From Collibacillus ludicampi (GTDB taxonomy: Bacteria; Bacillota; Bacilli; Tumebacillales; BOQE01), in the NCBI RefSeq assembly GCF_023705585.1, contig NZ_BOQE01000001.1:2636710-2700709 (forward strand): DNA of 64,000 bases, read 5' to 3'. Both the position numbers and the translations under genes were made by a program. Below are positions 16,908 to 25,318 of the stretch, in pieces; within the stretch, counting starts at the first letter, position 1; each line of letters begins with the position of its first letter. Below the pieces are notes generated by a model. The model saw only the letters and a program-made list of their open reading frames with translations, was not told the origin of the DNA and did no database searches.

Positions 16908-19900
16908 TTGACGCTTTCCATTACGTTTTACGACAACATCAAGTATCACCGCCAGGACTTCATGAACCGGGATCTGGACTTCTTCGGAAACGGTGTCGTT
17001 GCACTTACGGACTTTCCGTTAACTTTTCCTGCAACACCCAACATGACGGTGAACATCGGGCAAGGACGCGCATGGGTGGATGGATATCGGATCGCGAATG
17101 ACAGCAATCCCGTAACCTTGACGGTACCAGCTGCCGATTCAACGTATCCACGTATCGATATCATTCAGATCGGCCATGACGACATCAATCAAACGTATTC
17201 GCTCGTGGTCAAGAAAGGGGTTGCGGCAGCTTCCCCAATCGAACCGGGGGCCGATCCAGGATATATCAAGCTGTACGCGATCAACGTTCCTGCCAATGCA
17301 ACGCAGATCACAGCAGCGAACATCATCGATCGCCGCTCACTCGTTCCATTGAACGTGTCCGGTTCACAGATTCAGTATTCGGGCGTTGCGGGGGTCAACC
17401 AGGCGAACACATTCGCAGCAAATCAAACGCTCGCAGCTACGGGGCAAGCGACCTCGCAGCAGAACTACCCTTCGTATGAGATGGGCTTCACGCGCAGCTT
17501 CTGGAATGGATCGACTCATGTAGAGAAGACCAGTTTCCTGCAGGTCGATCAAAACGGGAAGCTGAACTTTATCAACGAGTCGGCGTCTTCCGTTCTCACT
17601 GTGGATCAGAGCGGGAGTATACAAATAAGCGGGCAGTTAATCCTAGGCGGTACAAACAGTATCAGCAACCCGAATGCACCGGTTTATCTTGCACCACCGA
17701 ATCCATTAGGCATGGGGATGGACCAATACGGAAACTTGCTACCGATCAATCCGGGGGCAGTCACCGTAGGCACCACTTGGTCCGTTTTCGGAAAGAACGG
17801 TAACAAAGACTTCTCGGTGGCCGTCGATGGATCGCATAAGGTATCGACATTCAAAAATGTAATAGACGACGGCCAAGGGAATGCAACATTCGCTGGCGTG
17901 ATATCCGATGCGCTAAACCCTATGCGCGGTTTCCGCAACCTGCTCGAAACAGGCAAACAAAGCTTCTCTCGCGCAACCAACGCGACGAGGAAGAATCTCG
18001 ATCCGGTTGGAATCAACGTCCTTCGCACAGAGCAAGGAAGATTCGGGCAAGGGGCGTTCATCGAGGAACCTGGCTCGAACCTTGTCTATAACAGCGATTT
18101 TGAGACGTTCACGGGTACGCAGGTCGTGTTTAGTGATTCATTGACATCTTACTCAGGTTCAAGCGTTCCTGCTCCTTGGACGTTGCAATCGGGGAGCTTT
18201 ACATTTAGTGCAAGCGGAGCGACGAGCGGGGCAAATGGTTCTTGGATGACAGCAGGAAATAGTGCATGGAAACCTCTTACGGGTAGTGGTGGACAGAATT
18301 TAGCCTTAACAGTACAGGCGACCTTTACAACACCATCATCTTTGAATGGATTTTTAAACTTGGAATTAGTTCAAAATACAGGCGCGGTGAGCCGATACTA
18401 TGCGGAAATAGCGATGTCGTCTAAAAATTTCTATATCGCTAAGCAAGTAAATGGAGGAGCGCCTTCAGCCATCTCGTCTTTAGTAAATATAGCTTCGCTT
18501 GCCGCTTCAAGTACCTACACAATTACTTTCTCTATTGATATAAACGGGAATCTGACAGCAAAAATCTATAGCGGTGTAGGTACGGGAGGAACTTTACTTG
18601 GTACTGCAACTGTTACAGATACATCGCTGACTGGCGGCTTCATGATTGGCGTTTATGGCGATTCTGGCGTTGTCGTCAAAAACGCTCAGGTCATGGCCCC
18701 CTTCCCGGATGGATGGTATATAAACACGGCAGGGGATTCACGTGTAGCCTGGGCATTGACGCAGAATCCGATTAGCGGAAGTTATAGCCTCTCTGCCGTT
18801 GGTTTATCAGGAGTAGTGGGGAGCTGTTATAAAAACGTTTCTGGATTATCAGCAAGTACGGTCTATACCGCATCCGGTTTTATCAGTTCTTCCAATACCG
18901 GATCAAAGGGATCTTTAATCGAAATAGACTGGTTCAACGGATCTACCTACTTGTCGAATGCAGTTTCCTCCTACGTGAATGGGAATACAGTAACACCCGT
19001 AAGAGGCGTAGTAACAGCGACATCGCCATCAAACGCGAATAACGCGAATGTCTTATGTTCAGTACAGGATGCAGGAACTTACGTTTTCGACGCGATCCAA
19101 TTCGAGCAAAAAGGCTATCCGACGACCTATATCAGAAACGACTCCACGTCCCAAACGGCTACGCGGAACGCGGATTCGTTGTGGTATACGTTGAGTCAGC
19201 CGTTGCCGAGTCGTTGGTTCGGGGCATTGGTGTGGAAGCCGGAGTACCCAAATACAAGTGGCGCTATGGCAGATGCTACCCTTATAAGCGCTACTGACAA
19301 AAACGTCACGGGAATTCGGTACCTCTTGCACTTTGTTAACTTTGCCGCGAGCGGAGATACCGCGAACGTTTTCAAATTCTCTAAAACGGATTCCCAAGGA
19401 AACAATATTAAAGTAGTTTCTGATCCGTTTACATTTAATGCAGGGGATACAATCTTTGCAGCGGTTTTAGATGATCCTGTTTCTGGTTATTTGTACTTGT
19501 GGGTGGGCATAAACGGAGGACCACTGAAACAATACAGCGTAGCTTCCACTATACAAATTACGGACGCTCAAAGGGTCTATGTTGGGTGCAGGTCTGATAG
19601 TCCAAATAGCCTAATGGCTAACGGCACCATCGACTTCCCCATCGTTTCCGACACCATCCCGACTCCTGCACAAGTGCAGGCGTTGTACCAGGCGTCGGAT
19701 TGGGGTGGGATGCGGAATTGGCCGGGAACAGCGAATACGTTAGTTTCTTCTGCTCCTAACGGTATCTTTACTGACGCATACGGGAACATACGGGCGAAAC
19801 CGAATAGCAAGGGAACGAGTTGGAGCGTTGTTGATGCGCTTGGAAACTCTCGGTTTATCGTTTATACGGGAATTGATGGAACAACAGTATCCCCGCAAAT

Positions 19901-20171
19901 TGATGGTCACAATATCGCCCAAGTCCTGTCCGGTGGGTACAAGATTCAATCCGGTAGAGCAAGCATTCCTTCGGGTTCTAATAATACATCTGTGACTTTT
20001 CCTACGCCTTTTTCGTCGGGAACTATCCCCATCGTTGTGTTAATCAATGAAAGCGGATCTTGGTTATATCAAACGGTTTTGAACGGGCAACCAAGCAACA
20101 CGGGGTTTGGGGTTTATACAAATACCACAGCAAATACCGTTGTGTTTGATTGGATCGCCATTGGCACGTAA
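16908..20171 (+). CDS. tail fibre / receptor-binding protein with several carbohydrate-binding-like domains
   Basis: A 1087-residue protein starting at TTG after AAGGAGGTGTGTAACAG. Residues 1 to about 150 are the conserved attachment domain (FYDNIKYHRQDFMNRDLDFF; WVDGYRIAND; NIIDRRSLVPLN). The middle is mosaic: a beta-rich jelly-roll-like domain at about 406-600 interrupts what looks like a second module that begins NSDFETFTGTQ and resumes FPDGWYINTAGD. A LamG/concanavalin-like domain follows (about 755-930), and a compact C-terminal lectin-like tip (about 1010-1087). Such proteins choose the host surface glycan. The nested domain suggests recent host-range diversification. Confidence 0.82.
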   Translation: MTLSITFYDNIKYHRQDFMNRDLDFFGNGVVALTDFPLTFPATPNMTVNIGQGRAWVDGYRIANDSNPVTLTVPAADSTYPRIDIIQIGHDDINQTYSLVVKKGVAAASPIEPGADPGYIKLYAINVPANATQITAANIIDRRSLVPLNVSGSQIQYSGVAGVNQANTFAANQTLAATGQATSQQNYPSYEMGFTRSFWNGSTHVEKTSFLQVDQNGKLNFINESASSVLTVDQSGSIQISGQLILGGTNSISNPNAPVYLAPPNPLGMGMDQYGNLLPINPGAVTVGTTWSVFGKNGNKDFSVAVDGSHKVSTFKNVIDDGQGNATFAGVISDALNPMRGFRNLLETGKQSFSRATNATRKNLDPVGINVLRTEQGRFGQGAFIEEPGSNLVYNSDFETFTGTQVVFSDSLTSYSGSSVPAPWTLQSGSFTFSASGATSGANGSWMTAGNSAWKPLTGSGGQNLALTVQATFTTPSSLNGFLNLELVQNTGAVSRYYAEIAMSSKNFYIAKQVNGGAPSAISSLVNIASLAASSTYTITFSIDINGNLTAKIYSGVGTGGTLLGTATVTDTSLTGGFMIGVYGDSGVVVKNAQVMAPFPDGWYINTAGDSRVAWALTQNPISGSYSLSAVGLSGVVGSCYKNVSGLSASTVYTASGFISSSNTGSKGSLIEIDWFNGSTYLSNAVSSYVNGNTVTPVRGVVTATSPSNANNANVLCSVQDAGTYVFDAIQFEQKGYPTTYIRNDSTSQTATRNADSLWYTLSQPLPSRWFGALVWKPEYPNTSGAMADATLISATDKNVTGIRYLLHFVNFAASGDTANVFKFSKTDSQGNNIKVVSDPFTFNAGDTIFAAVLDDPVSGYLYLWVGINGGPLKQYSVASTIQITDAQRVYVGCRSDSPNSLMANGTIDFPIVSDTIPTPAQVQALYQASDWGGMRNWPGTANTLVSSAPNGIFTDAYGNIRAKPNSKGTSWSVVDALGNSRFIVYTGIDGTTVSPQIDGHNIAQVLSGGYKIQSGRASIPSGSNNTSVTFPTPFSSGTIPIVVLINESGSWLYQTVLNGQPSNTGFGVYTNTTANTVVFDWIAIGT

Positions 20172-20184
20172 GGAGGGATAACGT

Positions 20185-20826
20185 ATGAATTATTGGTTCT
20201 TATACAATCTATCAGACGGCTCTATCTTCGGTGCGCCTTATCTTGGTATCGCCGAAGAATGGACAAACATACCGTCTGGTTGCGGAGTCTTGGGGCCTTT
20301 ACCTAAAGACTCCGCGCCGGAGGAGGTTGTGGATGCGTTTAATAATCCGCAGTATTACATGGTGCAGAACGATGAACTTGTCCAAAAGCCAGATTACGCG
20401 GCTAGTTTACTTGAGGATGTAAAAGCGCGGAAGATAGCTGAACTGGATCAGATGTGCAATCAAACGATTCTCGCTGGCTTCACATCGTCAGCGTTGGGTG
20501 CGCCTCACCAATATGACTTCGATGAAGAGGCACAGCGAAACTTTGCAGGAACATTGGCGCTACTGAACGTCGACAGCACAATTACATCGATCACATGGAA
20601 AACCGTCGATGCAGGGCCACTCACACACACGCGGGATCAATTCATCCAATTGTGCAGGGACGCATTTAATTTCAAGGACAGCCAGATCCAGAAATATTGG
20701 TCCAAGAAGAATCAAGTCTTACAAAGTACAACCGTTGACCAGGTGAATGCAATCACATGGGATGATCCTACACCTGTAGCGTCTACTCCCGTTGCATCAA
20801 CGCCTGTAGCATCAACACCGATTTAA
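20185..20826 (+). CDS. tail fibre accessory / assembly-like protein (XkdW/DUF4376-like)
   Basis: A 213-residue protein just after the fibre gene. Residues about 80-180 resemble the DUF4376 domain (AELDQMCNQTILAGFTS ... YDFDEEAQRNFAGTLALL; then TRDQFIQLCRDAFNFKDSQI), common in proteins encoded beside phage fibres. The C-terminus carries an exact short tandem repeat PVAST (three copies, ending PI) made of near-identical 15-base units, probably a flexible tail. Its role in fibre assembly is inferred from position. Confidence 0.75.
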   Translation: MNYWFLYNLSDGSIFGAPYLGIAEEWTNIPSGCGVLGPLPKDSAPEEVVDAFNNPQYYMVQNDELVQKPDYAASLLEDVKARKIAELDQMCNQTILAGFTSSALGAPHQYDFDEEAQRNFAGTLALLNVDSTITSITWKTVDAGPLTHTRDQFIQLCRDAFNFKDSQIQKYWSKKNQVLQSTTVDQVNAITWDDPTPVASTPVASTPVASTPI

Positions 20827-20846
20827 AAAGCGAAAGGAGAGCACAA

Positions 20847-21329
20847 ATGACGTCTTTTGTTATTCGCCCTGGTGACCTGATTTTTGTAGGGGGATCTGAT
20901 CTGTTGGGGCGTATCATTGAAGAGGTAACAGACAGCCCATATTGTCATGTGGCAGGGTTAGTAAAAGAAAATGAGCTGATTGAGGCCCAGGGTTTTCGGA
21001 AAACCGGATACCAGGGCCTCGATTATTATGCAGGTCGGGCAGATGTTTACACGTGTGATTCGCTCACTAACGAGCAAATAAAGGAGATCGTCGAGTACGT
21101 GACGGATTTCGTAGGTACTCGGTATGATTACCTTCTCCTTGCATGGGAGTGGGCACGTTACAAACTTCATCGGGTGTGGCCGTACAAGGAAACCAAAACC
21201 CGCATCTGCTCGACTCTCTGGGCTGATGCGTATAGAGAAGCCGGGGTAGATCTTTGCCCCGGCATTATTTATCCAACACCAGGAGACTTAGCAAAATCGT
21301 CTTTACTTAGAAAGGTATGTAGCTTCTAA
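20847..21329 (+). CDS. permuted NlpC/P60 (YiiX/YebB-like) cysteine hydrolase
   Basis: A 160-residue soluble protein with an AAAGGAGAG site. It follows the permuted papain-like pattern: an N-terminal GDLIFVGGSDLLGRIIEEVT, a His in SPYCHVAGL (about residue 34), acidic IEAQGF, and the nucleophile Cys in RICSTLWADAY (about residue 112-118). Members of this family cleave peptidoglycan peptides or act on lipids. In a phage tail-lysis region it might help penetrate or release from the cell wall. The substrate cannot be told from sequence. Confidence 0.75.
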   Translation: MTSFVIRPGDLIFVGGSDLLGRIIEEVTDSPYCHVAGLVKENELIEAQGFRKTGYQGLDYYAGRADVYTCDSLTNEQIKEIVEYVTDFVGTRYDYLLLAWEWARYKLHRVWPYKETKTRICSTLWADAYREAGVDLCPGIIYPTPGDLAKSSLLRKVCSF

Positions 21330-21409
21330 TCTTTCAAAATAAGGAGTGCATTTAAAAAGGGGAATAACTCAGAATTAGCGAATAAAAATCGAGAAAGGAG
21401 GTGAAAAAA

Positions 21410-21580
21410 ATGGATGTAACAGCAATTCAATCACAAGTACAAATTGTGCTACAGAAAAAAGTCATGGATGAAGCAGCTAGTAACATGCAAAATTTATTAG
21501 CTGTTCTTCCGCAGCCTCAGCAAATACAACCTTCGGTAAGTGAACCCGGTAAAGGATTAAACCTCGATATTCGCATTTAG
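21410..21580 (+). CDS. YjfB-like small protein (putative motility protein family)
   Basis: A 56-residue protein with a near-perfect GAAAGGAGGTGA site before its ATG. The start MDVTAIQSQVQ, the central VLQKKVMDEAASNMQNLLA helix and the ending GLNLDIRI fit the YjfB family of small Bacillota proteins, annotated as putative motility proteins. The family usually sits on the chromosome; here it lies between phage tail and lysis genes. A terminator hairpin follows 30 bases downstream. Function unknown. Confidence 0.65.
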   Translation: MDVTAIQSQVQIVLQKKVMDEAASNMQNLLAVLPQPQQIQPSVSEPGKGLNLDIRI

Positions 21581-21610
21581 ATATTTGCATTTAAGTGTAT
21601 TGAACCATAA

Positions 21611-21640
21611 GTCATCATCGATAGCGGTGATGACTTTTTT
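21611..21640 (+). terminator. rho-independent terminator after the YjfB-like gene
   Basis: A ten-base-pair stem (GTCATCATCG / CGGTGATGAC, one G-T pair) with an ATAG loop and six Ts. It separates the tail operon from the lysis cassette. Confidence 0.75.
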
Positions 21641-21665
21641 ATTTGCTCGAAAGTAGGTGATCTTG

Positions 21666-21950
21666 ATGAGTGAACAAGGCGTCACAATCACTTTACGAGA
21701 AATATACGACTCAGTACAGAAGGTGGCAGCGGATGTGCGTAGGCTTGATGAACGAATGATGAGACTTGAAGAGAAGGGCAAAGACGCTGATGAAGTCGAT
21801 GAGCGGAGCCGAAAAGCGCTTCAGTTAGCTGAATCTGCCATTCAGAGAGTACAAGAATTAGAAGAGAGTAAAAACTGGATCGTTAAGAGTGCCATAGGGG
21901 CCTTAATAACAGGGGCTATCGGGGCGCTCTTTTATTTCGTCAAACATTAG
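21666..21950 (+). CDS. XhlA-like haemolysin / holin-associated membrane protein
   Basis: A 94-residue protein. I chose ATG at 21666, since AAGTAGGTGAT lies just upstream. A charged coiled coil (REIYDSVQKVAADVRRLDER ...) is followed by one C-terminal membrane segment (IGALITGAIGALFYFV), the XhlA layout. In PBSX, XhlA works with the holin XhlB to open the membrane for the lysin. Confidence 0.8.
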   Translation: MSEQGVTITLREIYDSVQKVAADVRRLDERMMRLEEKGKDADEVDERSRKALQLAESAIQRVQELEESKNWIVKSAIGALITGAIGALFYFVKH

Positions 21951-21974
21951 TTGAAAAACAAAGGAGAGAGGAAA

Positions 21975-22418
21975 TTGAAAAAAGCAGCTGAACATCACCC
22001 ACACCACGGCCATACGATGGCAGACAAACATATGGAACACCATAACCATCCGATTTCCTTGCGAGGCCCAAAGGTTCACGTCAAAGCGGTAATCAAGAAG
22101 GTAGAAGATGACGTGAACCATCACGGGGTTGGTCATATGCACTTTCTCATTGGAGATCTTGAATTAATTAGCATCGAAGGCGCAGATCCAAGTATTGTTT
22201 GGAAAGACGAAGCATTCTGTGCAGTTAGATACGGAGACCAAATGGGACTCAGCGAGCGCATTGAAGGGCTCAAAGAAGGAGAACCGATTGAAATGCAAGG
22301 GGAATACATTGATAAGAACCATGCCTACCACACAATCGGTAATCCTGGCGATCCTGTTCTGCACTTCACCCACCATCCGGTGGGCTTTGTTATTTACGGG
22401 GGTAAACGGTACGAGTAA
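21975..22418 (+). CDS. DUF3465-like His-rich protein
   Basis: A 147-residue protein; the TTG at 21975 is preferred because AAGGAGAGAGG precedes it. The N-terminus is very His-rich (AEHHPHHGH ... EHHNHP), and HHGVGHMHF follows. The pattern LKEGEPIEMQGEYIDKNHAY and FTHHPVGFVIYGGKRY resembles the DUF3465 domain, an OB-like fold of unknown function. It lies inside the lysis cassette, between XhlA-like and lysin genes. The His clusters suggest metal binding, which is inference only. Confidence 0.55.
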   Translation: MKKAAEHHPHHGHTMADKHMEHHNHPISLRGPKVHVKAVIKKVEDDVNHHGVGHMHFLIGDLELISIEGADPSIVWKDEAFCAVRYGDQMGLSERIEGLKEGEPIEMQGEYIDKNHAYHTIGNPGDPVLHFTHHPVGFVIYGGKRYE

Positions 22419-22460
22419 ATGATAGCCGTTTGCTATGAAACAACAAAGGAGTGAATGAGT

Positions 22461-23423
22461 ATGGCAAACATTTGGGACGGCACACATCTTTTTATCTGGC
22501 AACCTTGGGAGGTTTTTGGCGGCGACGCCAATGCCATCATTGCCAAGCTGAAAGAACTAGGCGTAACAGGCGTCATTCTGAAATACAGCGACGGGAACCT
22601 CGTTGGGGATCCCGTCAGTCAACGCTTCATGGCCGAATTCAAGCGCCTGGCCCCGCTCTTTAAGAAAGAAGGTTTAACCGTCGGTGGCTGGACGTACCAG
22701 TACCTAACCGATGTTGACGGTGAGGTCGATGCTCTCCGCCAAGCGGTGGAAGCCGGGGCCGACTGGATCGTCCTTGATGCCGAGAAGGATGTGACGGGCA
22801 AAAATGCACTGGTGACTCAGTACGGCCAAAAAGTTCGGGCGCTCTTCCCGAATCTGAAAATCGGGCTGTCGTCCTACGCGATCGCAGACTACCACAAAGA
22901 AGTACCGTTCAACGAGTATGCCGCATTCGTGGACGTGATGATGCCGCAGATTTACTGGTCCACAATGGGCTGGGACGTTGCCGTAGCTTTCAATGCATCC
23001 ATTGCCAGCTATCGAAAGTTTGGCAAACCGATCGCGCCGACTGGCCAAGCATATGATGGGGCCACAAGTGCGGACATGGCGCGTTTCGTGCAGTTGTGCA
23101 AACAAGCAGGGTTTACGCATGTGAGCTGGTGGGACATGCAGCATTGTACGGATGAGCATTTCTGTGGTATCAAGTCAAACCTGATCCTGCCGACAGTGTC
23201 TGCGACTTCTATCGCTCCTGCGACATTATCGCCAAAGGCAGCCGCATTAAACGACTTGCCGGCCGATGTGCCTGCTGATGCCTGGTTCGCTAAAGCAGTC
23301 GAATATGTCATTCGGGAAGGAATCATGGGTGTAGATGCAAACGGAAACTTCAATCCTGATCAGCCTGTTACTCGCGCTATGCTGGCGCAGACTATCTATA
23401 ACCTGTACCACCAAAAAGCATAA
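22461..23423 (+). CDS. phage endolysin: TIM-barrel glycoside hydrolase with a C-terminal SLH domain
   Basis: A 320-residue protein; ATG at 22461 is favoured over one two codons upstream, which would sit too near the AAAGGAGTGA site. Residues 1 to about 230 form a glycosidase-like barrel with the acidic strand-end motif WIVLDAEKD (about 105-115) and MMPQIYW. After a linker, residues about 265-320 form one S-layer homology domain (WFAKAVEYVIREGIMG ... FNPDQPVTRAMLAQTIYNLY). SLH domains bind secondary wall polymer, so this lysin probably anchors to the host's S-layer attachment polymer. There is no signal peptide; the holin would release it. Confidence 0.78.
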   Translation: MANIWDGTHLFIWQPWEVFGGDANAIIAKLKELGVTGVILKYSDGNLVGDPVSQRFMAEFKRLAPLFKKEGLTVGGWTYQYLTDVDGEVDALRQAVEAGADWIVLDAEKDVTGKNALVTQYGQKVRALFPNLKIGLSSYAIADYHKEVPFNEYAAFVDVMMPQIYWSTMGWDVAVAFNASIASYRKFGKPIAPTGQAYDGATSADMARFVQLCKQAGFTHVSWWDMQHCTDEHFCGIKSNLILPTVSATSIAPATLSPKAAALNDLPADVPADAWFAKAVEYVIREGIMGVDANGNFNPDQPVTRAMLAQTIYNLYHQKA

Positions 23424-23435
23424 GGGGGAATCACC

Positions 23436-23852
23436 ATGAACGAAATCCTCACCAATGCGGCCGGCTACCTTGCAACTGCCGGCCTTTCCATTGCCGTAAC
23501 TGCACTGACAATGGGCTTGCGTGGTGGAGTAAAGAAGATCGAGGAGAAGATCGCGCCCTACATCCCACCGGATGCCGAACCATCGGTGAATGATATCTTG
23601 GATACAGTGGAGCGGATAGCGGAGATGGTTGTTGCCGATACGAACCAACGCATTGTGTCCGGGCTCAAAGCGCAAGGTCTATTCACTCCGGAAGTCGCGG
23701 CCAGTGTCAAACAAGCGGCGGTGCAGGAGGTATTGGCCAACCTTGGTCCGTTGAAGGAGAAGGCGGTTGGTCTGATCGGGCCGCTTGAGAGAATTGTGGA
23801 GCAGGCGATTGAGAAACATGTGGTGTTGGCGAAAACAAAAACCCCGGCGTAA
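23436..23852 (+). CDS. LL-H-type phage holin
   Basis: A 138-residue protein with one N-terminal membrane segment (AAGYLATAGLSIAVTALTMGL) followed by a long amphipathic, charged helical region, the layout of the Holin_LLH family. It follows the lysin by 12 bases and is followed by a terminator. It would form the lesion through which the lysin reaches the wall. Confidence 0.75.
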   Translation: MNEILTNAAGYLATAGLSIAVTALTMGLRGGVKKIEEKIAPYIPPDAEPSVNDILDTVERIAEMVVADTNQRIVSGLKAQGLFTPEVAASVKQAAVQEVLANLGPLKEKAVGLIGPLERIVEQAIEKHVVLAKTKTPA

Positions 23853-23862
23853 TGCCGGGTTT
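23838..23862 (+). terminator. terminator-like hairpin at the end of the lysis cassette
   Basis: CCCGGC / GCCGGG with a five-base loop, flanked by an A-run and a short T-run; it overlaps the 3' end of the holin gene. Confidence 0.65.
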
Positions 23863-23967
23863 ACCATCCTTATATCGCAATTTTTCAAAACGGATTATCA
23901 GAAAGTGCTGAGTTTTTTCTCAATATGGTTTGAAGTTATTTGTATCATTTTGTACATTTTTTGATGA

Positions 23968-23997
23968 TTGCACAGTAAAAAATTGCTATTGTATTAT
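23968..23997 (+). promoter_or_regulatory. candidate sigma-A promoter of the three-gene accessory operon
   Basis: TTGCAC (23968-23973), an 18-base spacer and TATTAT (23992-23997) lie in an AT-rich 285-base gap (23853-24137) before the operon. The operon thus probably has its own promoter, independent of the phage late genes. Confidence 0.5.
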
Positions 23998-24137
23998 TAA
24001 AGAACCAACTGTATATCTGTTCGCATTTTTAAAGGTGTAACAAAGGAATTTGTATTCTTGCGCGGAATATATCTTTAGTGGGCTATTGAACGTACTGATA
24101 CATAATTTGTGTGACTGTCTAGAGGAGGGGGTCACAT

Positions 24138-24623
24138 ATGGAACGACAATTAAAATTGTTCTTACAGAATAAGTCATCCGATAAATCTAAGTTGGATGAC
24201 TGTCTTGTTTTCAGCAAATTTGTAGGAGTTCCATATTCTGTAGACTCAAAGAGTCTATGGTCAGTAACTGAACGGATGACAAATCGAGGCTACACCCAGT
24301 TTTTCTTCACTCCAAGCGCCTTTAAAAATTTGTTGCTGCACTCTAGGGAAAACAGTGATATACGGATTCGGAAACTAGAGTTTTCGATCCAACCCGATGA
24401 GGATATTCAGTATTTACTTGATGAGTTTTATTCCGATCAGGCCGTTAGTAATCATTTACTGAAATTGCTATATGATAACGATGTGGTTAATTTATCTCTA
24501 TACTATATGGGGAAGGAAATACCGGCTATTGCGAATATATATCAGTCGGGATTGATTCACATAAATGATATGTCTGATGATTTGAGTTGGTTGGATGAGG
24601 TTTTGGGTGGGGTTGTTCAATGA
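24138..24623 (+). CDS. unrecognised protein, first gene of accessory operon
   Basis: A 161-residue soluble protein with a strong AGAGGAGGGGGT site. I do not recognise a family. It is rich in Asp, Ser, Leu and Tyr, with a Lys-rich N-terminus and acidic C-terminus (INDMSDDLSWLDEVLGG), and has no membrane segment. Its stop overlaps the next start (ATGA), so it is coupled to the membrane protein gene. The coding sequence is AT-richer than the phage late genes. The location right after the lysis cassette is where prophages carry lysogenic-conversion or defence genes. Confidence 0.65.
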   Translation: MERQLKLFLQNKSSDKSKLDDCLVFSKFVGVPYSVDSKSLWSVTERMTNRGYTQFFFTPSAFKNLLLHSRENSDIRIRKLEFSIQPDEDIQYLLDEFYSDQAVSNHLLKLLYDNDVVNLSLYYMGKEIPAIANIYQSGLIHINDMSDDLSWLDEVLGGVVQ

Positions 24624-25300
24624 CCATAATAAAGATTTTTTCTCAGCCCATAATTCTTACTATTGTTTGGCTAGTAGGGTTTAGGCCTGCGTCAGCTATT
24701 ATATCAAAGTTTCCTACCTTATCTAAGAATATCCCTGATGCGACCAAAGGAACTATTGATGTAGCTGTAGTTAGTAGTCTTATAGCATTACTAGCGTTTT
24801 TGTGGAAACGTCCAATCGAGATTAGCACGAAACTTGTCAATGTACAAAATAGACGTAACCACTCGACTTTTCGTTCCAACAATCATGAAATTACCCACAA
24901 GGTTCGTCTTGACATTAATATGAAAATAAAAAACCTTATGTGGATCAAACTTCTTCGTTGGGTAGGTGGTTTTTTCTTAAGCCCAATAGGAAATAAACGA
25001 ATGATTGGTCATCAGTTCGACGGGACAAGCCATGATGAAACAAGTTCAATGGTGGTTATTGATGATGGACAATCTAAAATTCATTTTTTCCAGCCTCAGT
25101 TTGATCCACTCGATCATGTTGATTTGGAATTTACGCTTCATCTTTTCCCAAATATGAGAAACGTAAGAACTGTTAATCTTGTACTTGGAACTGAGCCAGC
25201 TGCTAAATTTTGGCTTAAAAAATTGTTAGCTAAAATTGCAATCGCTTTATTTGTGGATATAAAGCTGGATACACATACCGTATTTATTGATTGTGATTGA
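24620..25300 (+). CDS. unrecognised two-TM membrane protein, second gene of accessory operon
   Basis: A 226-residue protein. Two hydrophobic segments lie near residues 8-24 (QPIILTIVWLVGF) and 44-62 (GTIDVAVVSSLIALLAFLW), followed by a roughly 160-residue, probably beta-rich, cytoplasmic part (SSMVVIDDGQSKIHFFQPQF; VDLEFTLHLFPNMRNVRTV). The 2TM-plus-beta-domain layout recalls membrane effectors of some bacterial defence systems, but I see no homology. It overlaps the first gene by four bases; the third follows after 18 bases. Confidence 0.65.
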   Translation: MTIIKIFSQPIILTIVWLVGFRPASAIISKFPTLSKNIPDATKGTIDVAVVSSLIALLAFLWKRPIEISTKLVNVQNRRNHSTFRSNNHEITHKVRLDINMKIKNLMWIKLLRWVGGFFLSPIGNKRMIGHQFDGTSHDETSSMVVIDDGQSKIHFFQPQFDPLDHVDLEFTLHLFPNMRNVRTVNLVLGTEPAAKFWLKKLLAKIAIALFVDIKLDTHTVFIDCD

Positions 25301-25318
25301 TTGGGAGGTTTGGTAATT

